This document shows positions 56,220 through 64,000 of a DNA stretch of 64,000 bases, one piece after another (the stretch's first letter is position 1; every line of letters starts with the position of its first letter). The notes under the pieces were generated by a model. That model worked only from the letters and a program-made list of their open reading frames with translations, ran no database searches and had not been told where the DNA came from. The DNA is taken from NCBI RefSeq assembly GCF_016545825.1, contig NC_052620.1, positions 11,966,001 through 12,030,000 of the forward strand, in the 5' to 3' direction. This DNA is from Eucalyptus grandis. Taxonomy: Eukaryota; Streptophyta; Magnoliopsida; Myrtales; Myrtaceae. Position numbers and translations under genes: made by a program.

Positions 56220-57970
56220 ATCTATTGGAGAAGCGTTTCCATAAATATTTTCCTATCGACTCCTTGAAAACCAAGAAATAAATTAATGTTCTCAATATCC
56301 TTCACAACTTTTCTACAATTTTTTTTAAATTTTTTTTATCCATATTATTTAGAGACATTTGAAGGAGTTCCTCATTGATTTTTCTCTTATTATCGTCCAA
56401 ATCTTTAGCATGTTCGATGCAGCTAGCAATCATTTCCATTCTCTTGTTAGCTTTTTCTAAGAAAGAGGTAAAAGTGCTTACAATCTCAACTAATCCAATA
56501 GCCTATTTATGACTTGCTTTAACTTTTTTTCTTCTTAAAGGATTATAATCATTTTGTGTTTTAGAAGATAGTGACAGTAAGTTTTGACTTGCATCATTAG
56601 TTGCCCCAACATCATGATTCTCACCTTCTTCATGATCTACAGTTGCATGAGCTTTTGAAAGATCTTTATTGAGATTTTCCTTGGTATAGTTGTTAAATTA
56701 ATGTCTCGAGTTTGAATTTGAATAAAGAACCGAATTTGTTGATAAAGATTTTCTTTGAAGGATTGGAAATTGGATGAAAAAAGAAGAAACAATTTCCTTT
56801 CTTGGACTTTCTCTTTTGGATGTGCAAAACAAAACAAAAGAGGAAATAAGAGATAAAAGAAAAAAAAAAAGAAGAAAAAAAAAAGGAAGGTTTTCCTCAC
56901 TTTTACGTGGAGCATCCCACCTCCCATTGAAGAAGGAAGTCCTCCACATGGAGCCGAAAAGGGTGGTAGGCCCAAGTCAAGACTTCGACTTTTTGGCACA
57001 TATATATGAACAAAATACAACTTCTTTGCTTGTGTGCGTGGAGCTACTGAAGCTGAAACCCTACGTGAAAATAGGAGTTGCACCACGTCAAGCTGGAGAG
57101 GAGCCACCCACGCGATCAAAAAAAGGAGAACGTGAAATCGTACGTATGCAGACCAAAGATGGATGCTGGAGTTCTTGATTTTGGTGTACATATAGCGTTT
57201 TACTTTGAGCTTGAACACACGGTAATTTTGTGCCATGAGTTTATGTCTAAGTGAGTTATTTATTCATAAACACTTTGGATTTGAGATTAAATATAGGTGT
57301 GGGAAATGCTCGAGCGTGTGGGTGATTATAAACTTTGATTCTCCAATTATAGTGGATTATTTGCTGCTAGCTCTCCCCGTGGACGTAGGTACCGATACTC
57401 GGACCGAACCACGTAAATTTCTGGTGTCCTTATTATTTCTCGTTTATTTCTCTGGTAATTTCACGTTGACGTAAATTGCAATAACTTGTTGTTTTCGCGT
57501 ATTGTATTCCAACAATAGTCTTTTCCAAATGTAGTTTCTAGTTGATCACATTGAGGGAAGTCGCTTCCCTCTCAATGAGGAAGCATCTAGATAGATCCAC
57601 AAATGAAAATATATTGATTTGTTTTAAAAGAAACAAATAGCACAAAAAAAAAAACATCGGATGAGTGACACAAACCTTGCAATGGTTTTGCCAACTATAA
57701 ATTGAATGAATAGCAACACAGTGTTTTTCATGATTCCACCCAAAACCACTTTGATCCTTCTTGTCATATATTTGATTGGACAACTTCTTCAAATTCTTCA
57801 TCTTCAACTCTATGTGAAGATTACCCATTTACTAGAACTAGGGAACTTTCTTCAAACCATTTCTCTAACATAATTATATAACCATTCTTGAAGCTATTAT
57901 TAGCTGTCATTTCTCACGCAACTAGCTCTTCAAGACTATCTAGGAGCACTTTTTCTTCATCTATTGTCCA
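56220..57970 (-). pseudogene. PIF/Harbinger Myb/SANT-like accessory gene, split by a solo LTR
   Basis: Minus strand, N to C: near 57970 WTIDEEKVLLDSLEELVA, then FKNGYI and LEKWFEESS; a later part at 57538-57828 with LSNQIYDKKDQSGFGWNHEK; and the tail at 56220-56690, ending ENINLFLGFQGVDRKIFMET. Spacing and motifs are those of the Myb/SANT-like protein that PIF/Harbinger elements need to bring transposase to DNA (known). The solo LTR at 56691-57514 interrupts it; across the target duplication the coding frame continues (GKDY then TKENLNKD). Several stops elsewhere show it is dead. Confidence 0.7.
56691..57514 (+). mobile_element. Solo LTR of the copia-4 family
   Basis: 824 bp TGTTAAATT...TTCCAACA flanked by the perfect duplication ATAGT (56686-56690, 57515-57519). 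It aligns in reverse complement with the copia-4 3' LTR 59464-60357 (shared 'gtggacgtaggtac', 'tgtgggaaatgctcgag', 'aacaaattcggt'). No internal element sequence remains, as expected after LTR-LTR recombination. It has opposite orientation to copia-4. Confidence 0.88.
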
Positions 57971-58462
57971 TACACGTTAGTCTCACTTTGTTCCCCTTCC
58001 TTGAGTTTGATTGAGATTGTTACTTTCCATTCCTAAACATCTCATTGCAATTTTAGTAACTGATAAAAAGACAAAGAATGAAAAGAAATTAATGATAGAG
58101 GATAGCTAGGTCGATAAAATTTATTGATAGAGGCAGCATAGTACTAAAAATTTGAAATGATAAAGCCATAATTCACACATACATAAGGATCATATATCTC
58201 GATAATGACAAACCAACACCATATTACACATGTCTAATAACAATGGAAAAAAAATCAGACAACACAAGTCTTTACAATAATGGGAAAAATGATTTTTAAA
58301 TAATATCAATTCGTACTACTACCCTATTTCCTTGACTTGCATTCCACTCGTTAAACATTTTACTACCAAAATTGCCTCCATGTTGTCCAATGATCTGACA
58401 ACTTAACAATATCAATTGTTTCAACATCTTCAATAGTGTTAACAACTTCATCTATTCGTGCC

Positions 58463-58900
58463 TCAATTGGATTTATAACCATTTATCTTCTTATCAAATT
58501 GAGTATGAGGCAACAAGTTATGATTATTCAACCTTGTGTTCCAATTGAATAAATAAATGGGAGTAAACTTGATGACATAATATTTACATGATGGGCAAAT
58601 ATATGTAGGAACATTGCCACTTGTTCTTCTATATTTACAGGTCATTCTTATTTTAACCCACCAAATCTACGTCTATCCATCCTAAATTGTTCCACACAAT
58701 TGAAGTCATTTCTATTAATGAGACAATCAAGGTGATCTAAATGAGCTTGGCTTCTAATAACTATGCAACACTTTGATAAATGCCTACTATAGTGCCTTTC
58801 AATGGCAATTGATACCCCAATCAGATACACCATAAACAAAAGCAACATCTATAGGCTCATCTCATCTCCTCTAATATCAAAATGCTAAAAATTTCTTCTC
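58463..58900 (-). pseudogene. PIF/Harbinger transposase N-terminal fragment
   Basis: The frame 58648-58848 (minus) starts MLLLFMVYLIGVSIAIERHY and ends CVEQFRMDRRRFGGLK. The C-x-x-x-FRMD-x-x-x-F box is the hallmark N-terminal region of HARBI1-type transposases. The DDE catalytic part is missing. A 60-codon frame at 58463-58645 (SGNVPTYICPSCKYYVIKF) follows and is not recognisable. The left copy keeps only the first bases at about 3836-3905. Confidence 0.7.
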
Positions 58901-59463
58901 TATTGTCACAATCCATTTCTAATGAGGAAAAAAAGAACAATAACATTAGGCAAGTAGAAACTAGCTAGTTAGATAATAGCAAAATATCTAGAATAGAATA
59001 TCTTTTTCAAATCCATAGATTCTCATAGAATCTCACTGAATTAATCAATGATTATTGCCACAAGTACGTAAACACAAAGGAAATGACCAAAAGTTAATTC
59101 ATGATTATTAATGACTCTTTCTAATCTCTCTCAGCACATAAGAAACGAACTCCCAGTACCAACTCAATCAACAATTTAACGGACTAAACCTTAAGTATGG
59201 ATCATATCTCAGTTGACAAAAAATTAATAAAAAGTTAAATCATAAGTAATGACTTTGCAAAATCACCATTTATTCTTCGAGGAATGGAAGACATGGTAAT
59301 TGCAAGGGAAAAGAAAAATCAATTAATCAAGTTATTAAGCATCGAAATCAAAAGGGATATATAAACAATATAAAGAGAATAGAAAGAAAAATATAAGACA
59401 AGATTAAATCGTGTTGTCTTGGAAGTTAAAGCTATTTATATCAATGATATTCCAAGTCAATAG

Positions 59464-60357
59464 TGTTGGAATATAATATGTGAAAATGATATAATCTTGC
59501 AATTTAAGTCAATGCACAATCACCAGAGAAATAAATGAGAAATAATAAGGACACCACAAATTTATGTGGTTTGGTCCAAATATCAGTACCTACGTCCACG
59601 GGGAGAGCCAGCAACAAATAATCCACTATAATCGGAGAATCAGAGTTTATAATTGCTCACACACTCGAGTGTTTCCCACACCTAGATTTAACTCCAAACC
59701 CCAAAGTGTTTATAAATAAATAACTCACTTATATATAAACTCAAGACACAAAATTACCATGTTCAAGCTCAAAACAAAATGCTCTACATATGCCAAAATC
59801 AAGAACTCCAATGTTCGTTTTTTGGTTCGCGTACATACGGATTCGCGTTCTTCTTTCTTGATCGTATAGGTGGCTCGTCTTCAGCTTGACGTTGTGCAGC
59901 TCCTATTTTTCTCTCGTAGGGTTTCAGTCGCTCTCCTAGAAAAAAAAAAAACGCATTCTAATTTATATGTGTGCCCAGAGTCAACAACTTTGACTCTAGG
60001 CCCCACCATGTGCTTCTTTCTTCAATGGGAAGTGAAACGCTGCAAGTAAGCTAAAGAACCCTTCCTTTTACTTCCTTTTTCCTTTAATATACACACACGC
60101 GCACACATATAGCGCCCAAAGTCAAGACTCTGACTTTGGGCCCCACGTAGATGACCAAATTTGCCTCCTGCACATAAAGAAAAAACTTTGCTCATTTTTT
60201 TTATTCTATTTATTTCCTCTTTTGTAAACTTTCATGGAGTCCAACGAAGCTTCTTCATCTAATTTGAAATCTACTTGGGAAATCTTTATCAACAAATTCG
60301 ATTTAACAAATCGTTATTTGAATTCAAACTCAAGACATTATTTAATAATTCTCTACA
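59464..60357 (-). repeat. Copia-4 3' LTR
   Basis: Plus strand TGTTGGAATATAATATGTG to AATTCTCTACA (894 bp). The inner boundary is set by the matching solo LTR. A competing CA end at 60415 (CTCCCAACA) would give 952 bp but is not supported by the solo copy. Confidence 0.78.
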
Positions 60358-60428
60358 TTGGCTCGATATTTGAAACCAAGTTATAATGCTCATCATTTAT
60401 ACTGCTCTCCCAACACCTTGACGGGTGC

Positions 60429-60980
60429 TCACTCTCCACAGACGCCAATAGAGCTCAAACAAAACTTGAGCTTCGCCAAATGAACAAACTTAGTCATCAT
60501 GTCTGTCAGGTTATCTGCTGTAGCAATCTTTTTTACAATAACATTACTCTTAGCTAAGACATCTCGGATGAAGTAGTACCTGATGTTGATATGCTTCATT
60601 CGCTCATGATAAACTGTATTATATGCCAAATATATCTCACCTTGGTTATCACAGTGTATATCTACACTTTTTTGTTCTAACCCAAAGTCTGAAAGCAAAC
60701 TTTGTAATCATATCGTCTCATTTGTTACAAAAGTTAATGTCATGTACTCTATCTCGGTCAAAGACAAGGCAATGTGATTTTGTAAAGACGCTTTCCAACT
60801 AACTACACTACCCGCTAACGTAAACACATACCATGCTAAAGATCTGTGATCATCTAAGTCACCGGCGTGGTCCGAATTCACAAAACCAGTGGTCTCATTA
60901 CCATTGTTGTCCATTTGATATACTATACCTACATTGTTGTCCCCTTCAAATATTTGAGAATCCACTTCACAGCTTCCCAA
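60429..60980 (-). pseudogene. Copia-4 RNase H
   Basis: Frames 60708-60980 (GFVNSDHAGDLDDHRSL, SVVSWKASLQNHIALSLTE, IEYM) and 60429-60698 (VDIHCDNQGEIYLAYNTVYH, KHINIRYYFIRDV, NLTDMMTKFV) together span RNase H, with a stop between them at about 60705. Confidence 0.9.
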
Positions 60981-62200
60981 TGAGTTTTACCATGACACTT
61001 TATATAGCGAATAACTACGCTCATAATTTGTGAAATATCATGTCTAATGCACACTATAGCATACATAATACTATCCATGGCACTAGAATAAGGAACATGT
61101 GACATATGCTCCTCCTCCTCCTTCTCAGTTTGCGGTGATAATTTATCTGAAATTTTAAAGTGCTTTGCTAAAGGTGTACTTACAGATTTTGTTGATTGCA
61201 TATTAGAACATGCCACAATCTTCTCAATATATTTTTATTAAGATAGACGTAAAACTCCTACAAACCTGTCACGTAAAATCTCCATACCCAATTTTTTTTT
61301 TGCAGCATCGAAATCTTTCATCTCAAATTCAGCATTTAACCGCATCTTTTTTTTTTTTTTATGGTGACCCAGGGAATCTCCGTGCGCCGTTTCGCGGCGA
61401 AGTAAACCCTGGGGTGAACTGGGCCCCCACCACTGACCCAGCCACAGGTGAATCGAGCGAATGCGAACGCGGAGTCTCGAACCCTTCACCCTGGTAAATG
61501 GGATACCAAGCCTTAACCATCGCGGCCACCACGGGCGGTGGTATTTAACCGCATCTTTAGCACATCAATATTAGACATATTCTTAGTTGCTATCAGCATA
61601 TCATCAACATATAAGAGTAGATAAATCAAAGAACCATCATCCAATCTCCTAAAGCAAACGCAGCTATTCATCTTACTTTTCGAGTAGTCTTGACTAGCCA
61701 TGAAAGTATCAAAATGTTTATACCATTGCCTATGAGACTGTTTTAGCCCATACAAAAATTTCTTTAATAAGCAAACATGATATTTTTTACCCGGAATAGC
61801 AAATTCTTCTGGTTGCCTTATGTAAATCTGCTCCTCCAACTTATCATGAAGAAATGCAGTTTTCACATTTAACTGCTCTAACTCTAAATTTTGCAAACAA
61901 CTAAGGCAAGTAAAACACGAATAATAGTATGCCTTACCACAAGAGAGAACACATCATTGTAACCAATGCCCTCACGCTGTGTATATCCCTTCGTCACAAG
62001 TTTCGTCTTATACCTTACTGCCTTGACACCAAGAATGCCCTCTTTTCGTTTAAAGACTCATTTACTCCGACAATTTTTCGGCTCTTGAGTATTTTGACCA
62101 GCTCCCATGTCCGATTTCGATGGAGTAATTCCATTTCTTCACTCATAGTCCCTAGCCACTACAACGACTCTGAACTAGCCATCACCTCAGAGTAAGACAA
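60929..62200 (-). pseudogene. Copia-4 reverse transcriptase, split by a SINE
   Basis: Minus-strand order: about 61990-62150 (degraded start), 61513-61896 (LNVKTAFLHDKLEEQIYI, LYGLKQSHRQWYKHF, LLLYVDDMLIATKN with YVDD), the SINE, then 60929-61216 (HVPYSSAMDSIMYAIVCIRH). The target duplication ATTTAACCGCATCTT of the SINE is RT coding sequence. Confidence 0.9.
61350..61542 (-). mobile_element. tRNA-derived SINE inside copia-4 RT
   Basis: T-run at 61346-61360 and a GC-rich body flanked by ATTTAACCGCATCTT (61334-61348 and 61543-61557). Minus strand starts CCGCCCGTGGTGGCCGCGAT and has an A-box-like TGGCCGCGATGGTTAAGG and the B-box GGGTTCGAGACTC, so it is polymerase III-type and tRNA-derived. It ends CCCTGGGTCACCAT plus A-tail. 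Same broad family as the SINEs at 55752 and 53258. Confidence 0.9.
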
Positions 62201-62294
62201 AGGCTCATTTGTCTCCACCTCATCACCTACAGTCAATGCATAAGCAATATTTGTATAATCATAACATACCGGTAATTTAATTTCCCTTCTATGT

Positions 62295-63145
62295 TTATCT
62301 ATGGCTATAGTGTCCTGCGGCTTCATCTGCAGTTCTAACTTCTGTTACCTTCGAGGATTCCAGAGTCTCCACCTGAAGCTTCACCTCACTAATGACACTA
62401 TGATTTGTCTTTTTTGCTAGTTGTGTCACAAAACTCCTTTGTTGAAGCATTGTAGTCTCGTTTAAGATCATATCTTTGCTTATTAGAAAACCGGGTGATC
62501 TGAGATCAATGCACCATAGTCGATAGCCTTTCACCCCATGTGCATAACCCATAAATATGTACTTCTTTGCCCTCAGCTCAAGCTTACCATCACTCACATG
62601 AGCATATGTAGGACATCATAATATACGTAATCCATAGTTATCAACGGGTTTCCTTGACCATATTTCTTCAGGAGTCTTCCACTCGATAGAAGATGATAGA
62701 GATCGATTAACTAGGTAACATACCATGTTCACTGCTTTGACTAAAAATTCCTTACCAAGTCTTGCATGTGAAAGCATACATCGAACTTGCTCAAGCAAAG
62801 TTTTGTTTTTCCGTTCTGCCACGCCATTCCGCTGTGGTGTCTCAAGTACTGTACAGTGTCTCACAATACCTTTTTTTCTTGTGAAACTTAATAAAATCTT
62901 TACCACAGACCTCCATGTCATTATCAGTTCTCAAGTATTTGATTTGTTTATCTGACTATTTCTCAATCAATATTTTAAATTTCTTGGACTGATCAAACAC
63001 TTCATAAAGTATACCCACACATTCCTCAAATAGTCATCGATAAATATCAACATATATCGGGCACCTCCTTTTGAAAGAACCGAAGACGGGCCCTAGACGT
63101 CTGAATGAATATATTCAACTGGTCATTTAGTGAATGAACAACTAT
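62295..63145 (-). pseudogene. Copia-4 integrase fragment
   Basis: Frame 62616-62921 contains ETPQRNGVAERKNKTLLEQV and ARLGKEFLVKAVNMVCYLVN (the glutamate region of the core). Frame 62295-62597 contains KKYIFMGYAHGVKGYRLWCI (the C-terminal GKGY-type region). The first two catalytic aspartates would lie beyond 62930 and are degraded (DQSKKFKILIEK near 62960). Truncated at about 63150. Confidence 0.85.
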
Positions 63146-63149
63146 AATA

Positions 63150-63480
63150 AACTTAATTCGGTGTTGCTTCCGCAACCAATTTTTTCGGGGTGAACCACCT
63201 AGGTTTGGCTAATGGATTATTAAGTCTAGACTTAACTCGAGCTCTCCCAAGCCCATACCAATTCGCGACTTAAAAGTTCTTAACATGCAATTGATTTTCA
63301 ATTAGAGTCGCCACTAATCTATTTTTGGTGGGTCGATTAGAAACCCAAGTAAAGTAACGGGAGATTCACTTTACTCCTACGAACCAGAGACTATGGGTAC
63401 GGGGACTTGGTTACGCTAGATTTCTCTAACGCCCTTTCGGTACCATTTCTTTTTATTTTGACAAAAAGGTTTTGCAAACA
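63150..63480 (-). mobile_element. LTR-retrotransposon relic (inverted cousin of 841-1240)
   Basis: On the complement the order GGTACCGAAAGGGCGTTAGA, AACCAAGTCCCCGTACCC, TTTCTAATCGACCCACC, AGTGGCGACTCTAATTG, TGGGCTTGGGAGAGCTCG repeats that of 841-1240. It replaces the 5' end of copia-4. Confidence 0.5.
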
Positions 63481-64000
63481 GCTTGAATTGATTTTAAAAT
63501 ATCTCCATAACATGTAAGGTGATCATACGGGTGTGCAAATCACCAATTTAACACTCAAGAAAGCAAATGAATAAAATGCGAGACTTACCTCATAGCAACG
63601 AAAGCATCTGCGTTGTTAGTTTAGAATTCACATCAGCAGTCTAAATATGATTTCTAATTAACACGCAATTTTGTTTTGTTTTCACTTAATTAATGAAAAT
63701 CATGCGATATGCAATGCATGCCACTAATTTAACATGAAATGATATGACATGGCAACATGACTTAGCTGTATGACCTAAGCAATATGACATAACTAAGCAT
63801 GTAGTCTATCCTAAGCATGAGATGATTTATTCTAAATAATTTTTTTTTTGTATTTTCTATGAGATTCGAAATTAAAGAAATGCAACATTTAAATATGCAA
63901 TCTAAATTAATCTAATGACCTAATTCTAATGACGGACAATTTCTAATTAAATGCATCTCACAAAAATCACTAAATGACGTGCATTGTATGAAACTAATTC
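63481..64000. other. AT-rich tail of the window
   Basis: Contains 'acatgacatggcaacatgac' type repeats and no open frame. Probably more of the retroelement relic to its left. It runs off the window. Confidence 0.3.

Larger units (their letters stand above)
55361..59460 (-). mobile_element. Segment B right copy: PIF/Harbinger element relic
   Basis: Colinear with 2868-4231 plus 15277-15584. On the minus strand it carries both PIF/Harbinger genes in decayed form: a Myb/SANT-like accessory gene (56220-57970) and the start of the HARBI1-like transposase (58648-58848, with the CVEQFRMDRRRF box). It also contains a SINE (55750-55985) and a solo copia LTR (56691-57514). I could not define the terminal inverted repeats. 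Confidence 0.65.
59464..63150 (-). mobile_element. Copia-4: 5'-truncated Ty1/copia retrotransposon
   Basis: The 3' LTR (59464-60357) is followed by RNase H, RT and integrase on the minus strand. Gag, protease and the 5' LTR are absent: at about 63145-63155 the sequence changes to Gypsy-like relic. The left side interrupts segment B at 'attccaagtcaatag', and AATAG (59459-59463) may be the left target duplication. An insertion of a SINE at 61350-61542 splits RT. Confidence 0.88.

Noticed and set aside
60358..60415. Alternative copia-4 LTR end at TGTTGGGAGAGC (complement)
   Set aside because: Terminal TGTTGG/CCAACA symmetry was attractive, but the solo LTR with a perfect ATAGT duplication starts at the position equivalent to 60357.

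Overview
The window is nuclear DNA of a flowering plant, most likely a woody eudicot. It is AT-rich with GC-rich islands, it has one intron-containing wall-associated-kinase-type receptor gene with plant-style splice sites, and otherwise it is almost entirely plant transposable elements (Ty1/copia, giant LTRs, Mutator-like, hAT, PIF/Harbinger, tRNA-derived SINEs). I cannot name the species from sequence alone. No rRNA, tRNA gene, CRISPR array or bacterial operon is visible.

The only complete host gene I can defend is a receptor kinase of the WAK/WAK-like type at 20038-23357 (+). It has three exons whose reading frames join cleanly (20038-20893, 21057-21227, 22171-23357; 737 residues). Short GC-rich pieces at 17408-17956, 49862-50200 and 52910-53110 (all minus strand) look like broken host-gene or captured fragments that I do not recognise.

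Layout, left to right. 841-1240 is an LTR-retrotransposon relic whose cousin lies inverted at 63150-63480. 1855-4231 is the left copy of a duplicated segment (A plus a deleted PIF/Harbinger element B). It is interrupted at 4232-15276 by a giant ORF-less LTR on the minus strand, which itself contains a full copia element (copia-1, 6477-13735). B resumes at 15277-15584. An LTR-like relic (to 16885), an orphan promoter/exon and a hAT-like element (18736-19861) follow, then the kinase gene. Copia-2 (25058-34606, minus) has 2.1-kb LTRs and has probably split an older Mutator-like element. A Mutator-like element with GC-rich cargo lies at 35839-36504. Copia-3 (37187-45822, plus) carries a giant solo LTR (38032-41030) inside its gag. 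A foldback element (45858-46262) and a third giant solo LTR (46399-49856) come next, then a second cargo-bearing Mutator-like element (50825-51732). 53769-59460 is the right copy of the duplicated segment, with A inverted relative to B, a SINE, and a solo LTR inside the PIF Myb-like gene. Copia-4 (59464 to about 63150, minus) lacks its 5' part and carries a SINE.

Insertion order can be read from the nesting because matching target-site duplications are visible for most elements: CCAAC-type for the giant LTR at 4232, ATTCG for copia-1, CTAAC for copia-3, TTCCT/TTCCC for the giant LTR inside copia-3, CTTCG for the third giant LTR, and ATAGT for the solo LTR at 56691. The uninterrupted right copy also supplies the empty site of the giant LTR in the left copy. 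The retroelement coding regions are described as pseudogenes because each carries several stops or frameshifts.
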